Positions 45,358 to 54,432 of a stretch of DNA of 64,000 bases are shown piece by piece. Position 1 is the stretch's first letter, and each line of letters begins with the position of its first letter. The DNA comes from Candidatus Sumerlaeia bacterium (lineage in GTDB: Bacteria; Sumerlaeota; Sumerlaeia; SLMS01; JAHLLQ01). A program made the position numbers and the translations under genes. The stretch is from contig JAHCAW010000003.1 of assembly GCA_019634695.1 (NCBI GenBank), positions 67,397 to 131,396 on the forward strand. The letters are read 5' to 3'. Below the pieces are notes generated by a model. The model did no database searches, was not told where the DNA came from, and saw nothing but the letters and a program-made list of their open reading frames with translations.

Positions 45358-45402
45358 TTCCGATGGATCCGTCCGATCCGTCGGATCGGTCGGAGCCACG
45401 AG
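45358..45402. repeat. GGATCGG/CCGATCC-type repeat with hairpin
   Basis: CCGATCC (45373-45379) and GGATCGG (45383-45389) form an exact 7-bp stem with a 3-base loop, extended by 4 more pairs (TCCG/CGGA) after one mismatch; total hairpin 45368-45394. It is followed by GCCACGA GCCACG, a 7-base period. It sits in the shared upstream region of the divergent trmD and murA genes, and the same motif family occurs at 30261-30315. Confidence 0.55.
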
Positions 45403-45603
45403 CCACGTCCTTGGGCGCCGGGCTGTCAAGCCCTCGGCTGTCGCCGCCGTTTTCTTTTTTCGGCGGACCGATCTTGACATTGTTCGGGGGTCTGGGCTGG
45501 CGTGGCGCAAAGTGGCCGGTGGTTCGGGAAGAGCGGTCCCGGGTGCCGCCGGCGTCCTATTCCCAGGTTGCCGCTCGCGACAGTTGCCGGAGGCCCACAA
45601 TCC

Positions 45604-46974
45604 ATGGACAAGTACGTGATCGACAGGGGCGAACCCCTTCGTGGCACCGCCTTCATCAGCGGCTCGAAGAACGCCGCATCTTGCCCGCTGATGTGCGCAA
45701 TCCTGCTCGCCGAGACTCCGACGGTCCTCGAGAACGTCCCGGACTTGCGCGACATCCGGTCCATGAAGCTCGTCCTCGAGCACCTCAACGCCCGCGTCGA
45801 GCACGGCAACAACCGTCTCGTCATCGACCCCACCGACTTCGACACCGACTGGGTGCCGTACGAGATGATGTCGCAGATGCGCGCGTCGATGTACGCCTTC
45901 GGGCCGATGATCGCACGCCAGCGCCGCGCGGCGGTCTCGAAGCCCGGCGGCTGCAACATCGGCAGCCGTCCGATCGACCTGCACCTCAAGGGCTTCCGCG
46001 CACTCGGCGTCGAGATGGTCGAGCGCGCCGGCTACGTCCATGCGCGGCACAACGGCATGGTTGGCTCGGAGATGAGCCTGCTCGGCGCCAATGGCCCGTC
46101 GGTCGGCGCCACCTGCAACGTCCTCATGGCGGCGGCGCTGGCCCAAGGCCGCACCATCATTCATGGCGCGGCCCGCGAGCCTGAAGTTCAGGAGTTGGCG
46201 CGCTTCCTCAACGCAATGGGCGCCCGGATTTCCGGGATTGGCTCCGCGACGTTGACCATCGACGGCGTCGAGTCCCTGCACGGCACCACCTGGCGCGTGA
46301 TGCCGGACCGCATCGAGGCAGCCACGTTTGCCGTGGCGGCGCTCATCACCGACGGCGACCTGTTGCTGCGGGGTGTGGACCCGGGCGACATGGGCGCCAC
46401 GCTCACTGAATTGCTGCGTTGGGGAGCCGAGATCACCGTGATGCAGGAGGACCAGGCACTGCGCGTGCGGCGCATGCCGGGCCAGACCCCCGAGCCGCTC
46501 GACCTGGTAACCGGTCCGTTCCCCGAACTGGCCACCGACGTGCAGCCCCTGTTCGCCGCGCTGCTCGGCATCACGCCGGGGCTGTCGCGCATCGAAGACC
46601 GCATCTATCAGGATCGCTTCCTTTATCTTGCCGAGCTGAACCGCTTGGGCGGGCAGTTTGCGCAGGTCGGCAACGCCGCCACAATCCGCGGCGTGCGGGG
46701 CTACGACGGCGCGGCGATCATGGCGTCGGACCTGCGCGCCGGGGCGGCGTTGACGTTGGCGGCGTTGGCGGCCCGCGGTCAGAGCACCGTGCGCCGCATC
46801 TATCACGTCGAGCGCGGCTACGAGCAGTTCGAGCGCAAGCTGGCGGCGTTGGGTGCCCGGATTCGGCGCGAGGCCGAGGCCGAGGCAACCCCGCGGCCCC
46901 CGGCTCCGTGGGAGGACGCGCGCGAATCGGCGATGGGCCTTGCGGCCGTGGCCGACGAAGTCGCCCCCGCCTGA
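45604..46974 (+). CDS. murA: UDP-N-acetylglucosamine 1-carboxyvinyltransferase (MurA family)
   Basis: 456 residues from ATG 45604; upstream codons in frame (34) are in the intergenic region. K22 in SGSKNAA and catalytic Cys at 117 in [16 protein letters not shown] correspond to K22/C115 of the E. coli enzyme; [17 protein letters not shown] and [11 protein letters not shown] near residue 310 fit too. It transfers enolpyruvate to UDP-GlcNAc, the first step of peptidoglycan synthesis; the Cys makes fosfomycin sensitivity likely. The C-terminus is about 30 residues longer than usual, with a Pro/Ala/Glu tail. Confidence 0.92.
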   Translation: MDKYVIDRGEPLRGTAFISGSKNAASCPLMCAILLAETPTVLENVPDLRDIRSMKLVLEHLNARVEHGNNRLVIDPTDFDTDWVPYEMMSQMRASMYAFGPMIARQRRAAVSKPGGCNIGSRPIDLHLKGFRALGVEMVERAGYVHARHNGMVGSEMSLLGANGPSVGATCNVLMAAALAQGRTIIHGAAREPEVQELARFLNAMGARISGIGSATLTIDGVESLHGTTWRVMPDRIEAATFAVAALITDGDLLLRGVDPGDMGATLTELLRWGAEITVMQEDQALRVRRMPGQTPEPLDLVTGPFPELATDVQPLFAALLGITPGLSRIEDRIYQDRFLYLAELNRLGGQFAQVGNAATIRGVRGYDGAAIMASDLRAGAALTLAALAARGQSTVRRIYHVERGYEQFERKLAALGARIRREAEAEATPRPPAPWEDARESAMGLAAVADEVAPA

Positions 46975-47068
46975 TGGCTTGCCCCGCGGGACCCGTGCGA
47001 TTTCCTTGGCACGGTGGCCGGCCGAGGGCACAGTGGCCGGCAGACTCTCGCGAGGGACGATCGCGCCG

Positions 47069-48067
47069 GTGCCGCGCCTGCTGCCCATTGTGCTGCTTCT
47101 TCTGCTGACGGCCATGGCTGGTCGCAGTTCGGCCGCGCGCGACTTCGAATGGCCCGCGCACCTCGTTCCCGTCGAAACCGCCGTCGCTCGCGCCATCGAG
47201 CAGGCCACCGCATCGCAGGCCTGGGAAAGCTCGCCGACCGTGCGAATCACGCTCCCCGGCGTGCCGAACGCCTGGCGCCTGCATCCGAACGTCTTCGTCG
47301 GCGATGCACCCCCCGGCCCCGAAGCCATGGCCGTCCTCCGCCGCGAGCACCGCGTCCTGACCCTCGTCTGTCTGGACCAGATACCCCCGAACCAAGGGGC
47401 CGCGCTCGACAATCTGCTGGCGACGATCCACTTCCCGCTGCGTGCCGGACGGGTGCCGACCGGTGAGTTCGCCGCCCTCCTCGGCGCCCTCAGCCACAAC
47501 CTTCCCGCCTTCTTCCTCTACGGTGCCGAGGGCGACGTGCGGGCGTTGGCGGCCGGCGCGATGGTTGTCAACATCTGGGACCGCGCGGGCCCGCCGCGCG
47601 CGTTGGCATTGATGCACCGCCTTGGCGTGCCGCGACAGGAGATCGGCCTGTGGTACGACGCCGCCTCGGAGCTGGTATGGCGCGGCTACGACGACGGGTT
47701 GCTGGTGCCGAAGGAGTTTCCGCCGCGTCGCGAGCCGGCGCCGCTGGTCTCCTGGATGCGCACGCTCGACGAGTCCTTCGTGCGTCTGCGTGAGGCTTCG
47801 GAATACGACTGGAGTCCCGCGCCCGGCGTCGTCGGCACGACGCCGGAGTACGACGCGCGGACTCTGGCGGGCACGGCGGGCGACTGGGTCGAAGCCCATC
47901 CGCAGGCGGCCGACGAAGTGCGCGACCGCATCGCCGAACTGCGCACCTTGGCCGACGATCTCGCCCGCGCCCTCAACGAGCAGCAGGTTCCCCGCGCCCG
48001 CGACGCGTGGTCGTCGCTGGCCGACGCCTGCCGTCGCTGCCACCAGACCTTCCGCGACCAGCCATGA
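47069..48067 (+). CDS. Exported protein with C-terminal cytochrome-c-prime-like heme motif
   Basis: 332 residues from GTG 47069 (an in-frame GTG at 47033 with GAGGG 4 bases upstream is an alternative). Signal peptide [21 protein letters not shown]. The middle 200 residues are not recognised. The last 60 residues are helical ([19 protein letters not shown]) and end [17 protein letters not shown], matching the C-terminal heme site CxxCHxxFR of class II cytochromes (c-prime, c556). The protein would bind one covalent heme in the periplasm. Its stop overlaps the next gene's start (ATGA). Confidence 0.6.
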   Translation: MPRLLPIVLLLLLTAMAGRSSAARDFEWPAHLVPVETAVARAIEQATASQAWESSPTVRITLPGVPNAWRLHPNVFVGDAPPGPEAMAVLRREHRVLTLVCLDQIPPNQGAALDNLLATIHFPLRAGRVPTGEFAALLGALSHNLPAFFLYGAEGDVRALAAGAMVVNIWDRAGPPRALALMHRLGVPRQEIGLWYDAASELVWRGYDDGLLVPKEFPPRREPAPLVSWMRTLDESFVRLREASEYDWSPAPGVVGTTPEYDARTLAGTAGDWVEAHPQAADEVRDRIAELRTLADDLARALNEQQVPRARDAWSSLADACRRCHQTFRDQP

Positions 48068-48702
48068 TCCAGCCCCGCGCCGCACGCTTTCCCGGCGCGG
48101 GCAAGCGCCTTGCCCCGTCCACGCGCGACGGCCAGCCCAGCGTCGTCAACACGCCGAGCTGGGGCATGGCGGGTGGTCTGGTGGGCCTTGGGGTCTTCAC
48201 GCTGACGATGCTCGTTCCGGGCATCCTGCTGCTCGGCGTCGGGGTTGGTCTGGTTCGCGCGGCATTGGCCGGCCGCTTTCCGGCGGCGTTGGCCGGCACG
48301 CTCTTGTCGGCGATTCCGTTCCTGATGGGTCTGGTGTTCGTGCTGGTCGGATTGTTGATGATCGCCGCGTTGGGCTCGTGGCTGACGCGGCGCGAAGTCT
48401 GGATGCGTCGCGGCCGGCTGCACCTGCATCGTCGGCTCTTTGGGGTGGCCCGCGAGGTAACGGTGGATTTGGGGCGCATCGCCTCCATCGACGTCGTCTC
48501 GCGCGACCGCGTCGGCAAGACGACACTCCACAAGGTGGCGGTGCGGTGGCATCCGGCGCGCCCGCGCCCGGGCAAGCTGGCGGGCCGTCCACTGGAGCTG
48601 CTGGTGGCCAATTGTCTGGCGCACCGCGACGATGCCGAGGAGTTGGCGAAGTGGCTGCGTGCGCAGTCCGGTGTCAAGGAACCGGCGGATTCAGGCGGCT
48701 GA
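48064..48702 (+). CDS. Small membrane protein with C-terminal PH-like region
   Basis: 212 residues. ATG 48064 overlaps the upstream stop. Two or three hydrophobic segments (about residues 36-60, 72-80 and 82-105) are followed by REVWMRRGRLHLHRRLFGVAREVTVDL, which resembles the beta-rich bacterial PH-like/DUF3592-type domains. No enzymatic motif. Its 3' end overlaps the ModE-type gene on the other strand by 29 bases (48674-48702). Confidence 0.5.
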   Translation: MIQPRAARFPGAGKRLAPSTRDGQPSVVNTPSWGMAGGLVGLGVFTLTMLVPGILLLGVGVGLVRAALAGRFPAALAGTLLSAIPFLMGLVFVLVGLLMIAALGSWLTRREVWMRRGRLHLHRRLFGVAREVTVDLGRIASIDVVSRDRVGKTTLHKVAVRWHPARPRPGKLAGRPLELLVANCLAHRDDAEELAKWLRAQSGVKEPADSGG

Positions 48703-49069
48703 GTAACGCATTGAAGTGCGGCGCGGCGGCGCGGGTGGCGTCCTGCTCGGCGGCGCGGAACGCGGCGAGCACCTGCTGGCCCAGCGGCGTCAACGCGGCG
48801 CCTCCGCCCCGTGTGCCGCCGGTCTCGCACTGCACCACCGGTTCGCCGAATGCCTCGTTCATCGCATGCACGAGCGACCACGCGCGCTTGTACGACATCT
48901 CCATGTCGCGGGCGGCGGCCGAGATCGAGCCCGTCTCGGCGATGGCCTCGAGCAGATCCGCGCGTCCCGGCCCGAGGCCGATCGTCGCACCGGCCGCCAG
49001 CCGCACCCGCACCGTCACCCGCACGGTGGGCACCTGTTCCGGCAGCCGATGCGATTCGTCCGGTGTCAC
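48674..49069 (-). CDS. ModE-type molybdate-responsive regulator, DNA-binding domain only
   Basis: 131 residues from GTG 49069. RADLLEAIAETGSISAAARDMEMSYKRAWSLV is the LysR-like winged HTH of ModE, and GGTRGGGAALTPLGQQVL is typical of its C-terminal end. The molybdate-binding MOP domains of full-length ModE are absent, as in the single-domain family. It would regulate molybdenum uptake or molybdoenzyme genes; the xanthine-dehydrogenase-type genes at 20.6-24.5 kb are the only molybdoenzyme genes here. Convergent with the membrane gene at 48064. Confidence 0.85.
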   Translation of the reverse strand: MTPDESHRLPEQVPTVRVTVRVRLAAGATIGLGPGRADLLEAIAETGSISAAARDMEMSYKRAWSLVHAMNEAFGEPVVQCETGGTRGGGAALTPLGQQVLAAFRAAEQDATRAAAPHFNALLSRLNPPVP

Positions 49070-49094
49070 GTCTGGCCTTGGGCGGGGAGTCGAC

Positions 49095-49502
49095 TCACGG
49101 GGCGGCGGCTTCCGGCGTCTCGGGCATGACCTTGCCGAGGCGATGGCGGTTCTCGGAGACGATGTGGTAGACGATGTCGGCGGCGTCGCGAACGCCGGGG
49201 AGTTTCATCGCGGCCGCCGCGGCGCGCCCAACCTCGCCGCCGATCAGTTCGGCGACGTCGGCCACGGCGCGCGCGCCCGTCACAACGCGCCCGGAGCGAT
49301 GCACCAGGTGCATCTCCTCTTCGGCGCGTTTCCAGTCGATGCGCGGAAAGCGGCGCCGGACGGCCGGATCGTGCAGGTCCAGCCAGTCGATGGCGCCCGA
49401 CTTGTCGAGGTCGCGCAACTGGCTCGTGGTGGTTGTGCAGAGCTTGCAGGCGCTGTCGAACAGCACGACGGGTCTTTCGAGAACGGCGGCGGAGGATGTC
49501 AT
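49095..49502 (-). CDS. DCC-type thiol-disulfide oxidoreductase family protein
   Basis: 135 residues from ATG 49502, overlapping the DUF1385 stop by 4 bases. VLFDSACKLCTTTTSQL near residue 12 has the DxxCxxC motif of the DCC (DUF393) family of thioredoxin-fold proteins. Function unknown in most organisms; predicted cytosolic or membrane-associated redox role. The gene is co-oriented with the DUF1385 gene upstream and the ModE-type gene 25 bases downstream. Confidence 0.85.
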   Translation of the reverse strand: MTSSAAVLERPVVLFDSACKLCTTTTSQLRDLDKSGAIDWLDLHDPAVRRRFPRIDWKRAEEEMHLVHRSGRVVTGARAVADVAELIGGEVGRAAAAAMKLPGVRDAADIVYHIVSENRHRLGKVMPETPEAAAP

Positions 49503-50689
49503 CCGGCGACCTCACGGGGGGAAGTGGACGCGGCGGGCAGGTAGCCCGGTGCCGATTCGTCGTCATGCAATCCGCGGACGACATATTGGCGGGGCTCGGA
49601 GGCGTCCTCATCGAGTGCCAGCGCCGCCAGCAGCGCCACGATGGCGACCTCGATCTGCTCGTCGTCGGGCGCCCGCGTCGTCAAGCGCTGGAAGCGAAAC
49701 CCCGGCCAAAGCAGCAGGGCGCACAACCAATTCGAACGGTGCCGCGCGCAGAACTTCATCAACTCGAACGCCGTCCCCGCCACCACCGGCAGCAGCAGCA
49801 CATGCACGCCGAAGGTCGTCCCCTTGCGCGCCAGAAGGCTCCAATCCGGGAAGCCGGACACGAACGCCACCAGCGCCGCCCCGGCCGCCGCATAGAAGAG
49901 AATCGAGACCAGCACGACGACGGCGAGGAAGGTCGTGCCGCAGCGCGGATGCAGCGTGTCGTGCGCCTGGCAACCGGCGACCGTCACCCGACGCTCGTCG
50001 CCCTTCGCCTCGAGTTCCAGCACCGCCTTGTGCTCGGCGCCGTGGTACTCGAAGACGCGGCGGATGTCGCGATTGAACGAAATCGCCCAGACGTAACCGA
50101 CCAGAATGGCGGCGCGGAACAGGCCGCTCAGAAGGTTGAACGCGAACGGATGGTTCTCCTCGGTGAACCCGAGTGTTCCGCGCGCCTCGGCCCACGCCTG
50201 CATTGGCGGCAGGAGCCCCACGAGCGCCGCCAGCACGTTGGGCGCCACGACAACCATCAGCACCACGAGCGCCAGGCTCATTGTGACCATGCCGAGGAAG
50301 CCGGCGTGGCGGAAGGCTTCGCCTACGGAGCGGGGGAGCGGCTCGCCCGTGGCCTGCTCCTCGCGCAGCAGGGGCTGGTCGGAAGACGTCGGGGACGCGC
50401 TGCGTTCCGTGGCTTCCCGCGCGCGCAGGGTCTGCTCGTAGACTTCGGCGGACCACTGGAGCGCCCGCGTGCCGATCGCCAGCATCTCGACCAACGCCGT
50501 CATGCCGCGCACGACCGGGAGCTTCAGCAGCGGCAGGCGCCGCGAGAGCGGTCGGTAAGGCGCCTGGCGAATGACGATCGCGCCGTCGTGTCGGCGCAGG
50601 GCCACGGCATAACCGCCGCGCGCGCGCATCAGCACGCCCTCGATGACGGCCTGCCCTCCCATCTCGATGCGGCTGTCCGCCGGTGCCAT
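49499..50689 (-). CDS. DUF1385 (YqhQ) family membrane protein
   Basis: 396 residues from ATG 50689. GGQAVIEGVLMRARG near residue 11 is the family N-terminal signature, and YHGAEHKAVLELEAKG with AGCQAHDTLHPRCGTTFLAVVVL follows: His and Cys clusters typical of DUF1385, suggesting a metal or sterol-like cofactor site. About five hydrophobic segments. Function unknown in general; B. subtilis YqhQ has a role in fluidity or protein-complex maintenance that is not clearly defined. ATGA overlap with the DCC gene downstream. Confidence 0.85.
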   Translation of the reverse strand: MAPADSRIEMGGQAVIEGVLMRARGGYAVALRRHDGAIVIRQAPYRPLSRRLPLLKLPVVRGMTALVEMLAIGTRALQWSAEVYEQTLRAREATERSASPTSSDQPLLREEQATGEPLPRSVGEAFRHAGFLGMVTMSLALVVLMVVVAPNVLAALVGLLPPMQAWAEARGTLGFTEENHPFAFNLLSGLFRAAILVGYVWAISFNRDIRRVFEYHGAEHKAVLELEAKGDERRVTVAGCQAHDTLHPRCGTTFLAVVVLVSILFYAAAGAALVAFVSGFPDWSLLARKGTTFGVHVLLLPVVAGTAFELMKFCARHRSNWLCALLLWPGFRFQRLTTRAPDDEQIEVAIVALLAALALDEDASEPRQYVVRGLHDDESAPGYLPAASTSPREVAG

Positions 50690-50889
50690 GCGTCCACTCC
50701 TCGACTCGGGACAAATCCGACGCCCCGGCGACCTACCACGGCAAGGGCAGTTGCGCCGGGCGATCGCCGAGGCATGCAGGCACCGCCCACGGCGCGCTGC
50801 CGACATCCGCCACCATCTGTCCTTGCCCGGCGGGGGAGGGCTTCCCACGATTCCCGACGTTGGCGCACCCGGCGCCCCGGAGGCTTGGC

Positions 50890-51834
50890 ATGCGTGGCCT
50901 GATGATCGGTCTGTTGCTCCTGGGGGTGGTGGGTTGTGCCCGCACGGCGTCCTCGCCCGTGCCGATCCCCGACGGGAGCCCTGCCGTGATCCCCGACGCC
51001 GCCGCCGTTGCAGACACCATGGAAGCACGCGTTCTGGCAGCCGTGCGCGCCTTCGAGGAAGCGCACTCCTGCAAGGTGGGCCTGGCGTTCAAGGACAAGG
51101 CGACCGGCGAGAGCATCTCGCACCGCGGCGACGAGCTGTTCCATCCGGCCAGCACGATGAAGGTCGCCGTGATGGTCGGGGCGTTCCAGCAGGCCGACGA
51201 GGGCCTGTTCGCCCTCGGGGATCAGGTCGAGGTGCGCGACACCTTCTCGTCGATGATCGACGGGTCGCCCTTCAAGACGGCCCCGGCCCGTCCCCTGCGC
51301 GAGCACTTGGGCGGCAAGGTCTCGGTGCGCTTCCTGATCGAGGAAATGATCCAGATCAGCGACAACGCGGCGACGAACATCCTGATCGAGATGTGCGGCC
51401 CGAAGCGGATCACCGCCGCGATGCGGGGGCTGGGGGCGCGCAAGAGCTACGTCATCCGCCCGCTCGAGGACGAGGAGGCCTTTCAGGCCGGCATCTCGAA
51501 CCGCTTCACGCCCGACGACTTGACGCGCCTGATGGAAGCGATCGATCAGGATCAAGCCGCGAGCCCGGCCGCGTGCGCCGAGATGCGCGCCATCCTCAAG
51601 GGCCAGCGCTATCGTAACCTGATCCCGGCCGGCGTCCCCGAGGGCGTCGAGGTCGGCAACAAGACCGGCTCGATCACGGCCCACCGCCACGACACCGGAA
51701 TCGTCTATGCTCCGTTCGGCACGTACTACCTGACGGTGCTGGTCGCCGGGGTGGCCGACGGCGAGGCGGGCAACCGGATCGTGGTGGAGCTGTCCCGGAT
51801 GATTTATGAGGAATGCATGCGGCGCTCCTCCTGA
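50890..51834 (+). CDS. Class A beta-lactamase-fold lipoprotein
   Basis: 314 residues from ATG 50890 (GGAGG about 7 bases upstream). Lipobox GVVGC near residue 16. Motifs of the serine beta-lactamase family: S88-T-M-K in HPASTMKVAV, S157-D-N in QISDNAATN, and K258-T-G in GNKTGSITA. The Glu166 region of class A enzymes is not obvious, so activity on beta-lactams is uncertain; it could be a peptidoglycan-related hydrolase. The lipoprotein anchor places it in the periplasm on a membrane. It is divergent from DUF1385. Confidence 0.83.
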   Translation: MRGLMIGLLLLGVVGCARTASSPVPIPDGSPAVIPDAAAVADTMEARVLAAVRAFEEAHSCKVGLAFKDKATGESISHRGDELFHPASTMKVAVMVGAFQQADEGLFALGDQVEVRDTFSSMIDGSPFKTAPARPLREHLGGKVSVRFLIEEMIQISDNAATNILIEMCGPKRITAAMRGLGARKSYVIRPLEDEEAFQAGISNRFTPDDLTRLMEAIDQDQAASPAACAEMRAILKGQRYRNLIPAGVPEGVEVGNKTGSITAHRHDTGIVYAPFGTYYLTVLVAGVADGEAGNRIVVELSRMIYEECMRRSS

Positions 51835-51929
51835 CGGGCGAATGGACTTGCCGGGCGGCTGCTGCGGGGCGAAACTGCCCGCCGCGTCGTTTGCCGAAGT
51901 CCGCATCGCTCGTCCGGGAACCGGTCGCC

Positions 51930-52820
51930 ATGGCACGCCTGCGCCTGAAGTCTTCAGAGTCACTCACCACCGGGTTGCGGGAGGTTTTCCGCAGCCACTT
52001 GGCCGCGCCCGCTCCCAGCGAGGAAGGGCCGCTTGACCGCGAGGTGCACCGCATCCGCACGACCTGCAAGAAGTTGCGGGCGGGGCTGCGGCTGGTCCGC
52101 GGGGCCCTGCCCAAGGGCATCTACCGGGCGCACAACGCCTTCTATCGGGACAATGCGGCGCGGCTGTCGGCGATGCGGGACGCGCACGTGCAGCTCGCCA
52201 CGCTGGATGCCATCGAAACACGGCTGAAGGGCCGGGTGGAGTTTCCCGCGGTCCGCGCGGCGCTCCAAGCGCGCGTCGAAGCCGAGGAAGTCGCCCTCGT
52301 CGAGCAGGCCTCCCTGCTGCCCGACATCCGCCGCCAGTTCGACAATGCCAGCGAAATGCTCGACGATATCAGCGTCTCGGACTCCTTCGCCAGCCTGCGC
52401 GACGGCCTGCGCGAGACCTACCGCGCCGGGCGTCGCGCCTACCGCGCCTTCATCGAGGACCCGACGCTCGAGAACCACCACGAGTGGCGCCAGCAGGCCA
52501 AGTACCTGCGCTATCAGGTGACGATCCTTCAGCCCCAGTGGCCGACGGTGATGAAGGCGCTGGCGACCGAACTGACGACGCTGACCGAGTGGCTGGGCGA
52601 CGCGCGCGACATGGCGTTGCTGGAGCGGCGCACTGCTGAGGACGCGGAACTGGCCGCCCTCGGACCGGAGGCAGAGGCGCTGCGGATCGAGTTGGCGAAG
52701 GTCCGGACGCGCCTCGACCGCCGGTGCCGGGCACTCGGAGCCCGGGTCTACGCCGAGTCGACCGGCGACTTCGTGGACCGTATGGAGCAGTACTGGAACG
52801 CGTGGAAGAAGCGGCGCTGA
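51930..52820 (+). CDS. CHAD domain protein
   Basis: 296 residues from ATG 51930; upstream in-frame codons come from the end of the preceding gene read in another frame. A conserved HRIRTTCKKLRAGLRLVR near residue 42 and HHEWRQQAKYLRYQVTILQ in the second half show the helical repeats with conserved His and Lys/Arg of CHAD domains, which bind polyphosphate or other phosphate-rich ligands. No CYTH triphosphatase domain is attached, and none lies next to it. Cytosolic, possibly associated with polyphosphate granules; that is inference. Confidence 0.82.
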   Translation: MARLRLKSSESLTTGLREVFRSHLAAPAPSEEGPLDREVHRIRTTCKKLRAGLRLVRGALPKGIYRAHNAFYRDNAARLSAMRDAHVQLATLDAIETRLKGRVEFPAVRAALQARVEAEEVALVEQASLLPDIRRQFDNASEMLDDISVSDSFASLRDGLRETYRAGRRAYRAFIEDPTLENHHEWRQQAKYLRYQVTILQPQWPTVMKALATELTTLTEWLGDARDMALLERRTAEDAELAALGPEAEALRIELAKVRTRLDRRCRALGARVYAESTGDFVDRMEQYWNAWKKRR

Positions 52821-52946
52821 GCAATCACGCCAACCAGCCTCCCGATTATCCTTATTCCTTGCGCCCCCCCGGCGCGATTGCTCCAGTACCCCTCCGCGCC
52901 GGGCCTGTGCCCCCGCCAACCCCTCCATGCCCGGGAGACCTTCTCC

Positions 52947-54284
52947 ATGGCCCGATCGAATCACGCCATCCATCTGTCGGCGGCCGACATGCCGACCCGT
53001 TGGTACAACATTCAGGCAGACCTGCCGGTGCCGCTGGACCCGCCCCTGCACCCGGCCACGCGCCAGCCGGCCACGGCCGCCGACATGAGCGCCTTGTTCC
53101 CCGACTCGCTGATCGAGCAGGAGATGACGACCCAGCGCTGGATCGACATCCCGGAGGACGTGCTCGAGGCATACTCGTTGTGGCGGCCGACGCCGCTGTT
53201 TCGTGCGCGCGCCCTTGAGGAGCGCCTCGGTACGCCCGCACGCATCTACTACAAGTACGAGGGCGTCTCGCCGGCGGGCAGCCACAAGCCCAACACAGCG
53301 ATCCCGCAGGCATGGTACAACAAGCAGGCGGGCGTGAAGCGCCTGACGACCGAGACCGGCGCGGGCCAGTGGGGCTCAGCCCTGTCGTTCGCGTGCAATC
53401 GCTATGGCATGCAGTGCACGATCTACATGGTGCGCGTCTCCTACGAGACGAAGCCCTATCGGCGCACGATGATGGAGATGTGGGGCGGCGAGGTGTTCCC
53501 GTCGCCGACGGACCGGACACAGGCGGGCCGGCACGTGCGCGAGCGCATGCCCGACACGCTGGGGTCGCTGGGCATCGCGATCAGCGAAGCCGTCGAGGAC
53601 GCCGCCACGACGCCGGGCACCAAGTATGCGCTGGGCAGCGTGCTCAATCATGTGCTGCTGCACCAGACGGTGATCGGGCTCGAGACGCAGAAGCAGCTCG
53701 AGCAGATCGGCGAGAAGGCGGACGTGCTGGTCGGGTGCGTGGGTGGCGGCAGCAACTTCGCCGGCTTCACGTTCCCGTTCGTGGCCGACAAGATCGCCGG
53801 CAAGGCGAAGGACCTGCGGGTGGTGGCCGTCGAGCCGGCCGCCTGCCCGACGATCACGAAGGGTCGCTACGAGTACGACTACGGCGATACCGAGGGGCTG
53901 ACGCCGCTGCTGAAGATGCACACGCTGGGTCACGACTTCGTGCCGCCGGCGATTCACTCGGGCGGGTTGCGCTATCACGGCATGGGGCCGCTGGTCTCGG
54001 CGGTGGTCGAGCAGGGCTTCGTCGATGCGGTGAGCGTGAAGCAGGTGGGCGTCTTCGACGCCTGCCGGATCTTCCTGGAGACGGAGGGCATCCTGCCGGC
54101 GCCCGAGGCGGGTCACGCCGTGCGCGCGGCCATCGACGAGGCGCTGCGCCTGAAGGCCGAAGGCCGCAAGGGCACGGTTGTCTTCAACCTGTGCGGGCAC
54201 GGGTTCCTGGATCTGCCCGCCTACCAGAACTACGTGGCCGGCAAGCTGACCAACTTCGACTTCCAAACCGGCGCGCCGGAGTAG
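52947..54284 (+). CDS. Tryptophan synthase beta chain-like (TrpB2 type)
   Basis: 445 residues from ATG 52947 with GGGAG upstream. PLP lysine K114 in [11 protein letters not shown] (TrpB2 form, where TrpB1 has GSHKINNA), [16 protein letters not shown] for the cofactor phosphate, and [18 protein letters not shown]; the N-terminal 50 residues extend beyond TrpB1. TrpB2 enzymes make tryptophan from indole and serine, often without a TrpA partner; no trpA or other trp gene is here. It lies upstream of coaBC. Confidence 0.9.
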   Translation: MARSNHAIHLSAADMPTRWYNIQADLPVPLDPPLHPATRQPATAADMSALFPDSLIEQEMTTQRWIDIPEDVLEAYSLWRPTPLFRARALEERLGTPARIYYKYEGVSPAGSHKPNTAIPQAWYNKQAGVKRLTTETGAGQWGSALSFACNRYGMQCTIYMVRVSYETKPYRRTMMEMWGGEVFPSPTDRTQAGRHVRERMPDTLGSLGIAISEAVEDAATTPGTKYALGSVLNHVLLHQTVIGLETQKQLEQIGEKADVLVGCVGGGSNFAGFTFPFVADKIAGKAKDLRVVAVEPAACPTITKGRYEYDYGDTEGLTPLLKMHTLGHDFVPPAIHSGGLRYHGMGPLVSAVVEQGFVDAVSVKQVGVFDACRIFLETEGILPAPEAGHAVRAAIDEALRLKAEGRKGTVVFNLCGHGFLDLPAYQNYVAGKLTNFDFQTGAPE

Positions 54285-54394
54285 AGTCGGTCCCCTCAGG
54301 GCAGCAGGACAGTCACCGGGGCGGGTCGCAGTCGAGCGATCCGCCCCGCTCTTTTCCTTGGCCTCCCGCCCCCCCTCACCCCATACTTTCTGCA

Positions 54395-54429
54395 CGAATC
54401 ACGAACCACGAACCACAAAGAACGAATCT
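54395..54429. repeat. 7-base GAACCAC-type tandem repeat directly before coaBC
   Basis: Five units of seven bases (CGAATCA, CGAACCA, CGAACCA, CAAAGAA, CGAATCT) that end 3 bases before the start codon at 54433. The same unit is found at 34487-34639 and 35474-35508. No Shine-Dalgarno lies between the repeat and the ATG, so the repeat occupies the translation-initiation region. Confidence 0.75.
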
Positions 54430-54432
54430 CCC

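Noticed and set aside
45310..47499. Upstream extension of the trmD frame to about 990 codons
   Set aside because: The extra part runs antisense to murA and into the next gene; the TrmD start at 45309 is well placed.
54358..54432. 25-residue N-terminal extension of CoaBC through the 7-base repeat
   Set aside because: The repeat translates to a non-conserved stretch and CoaBC homologues start at the conserved YPGLRLLL region.
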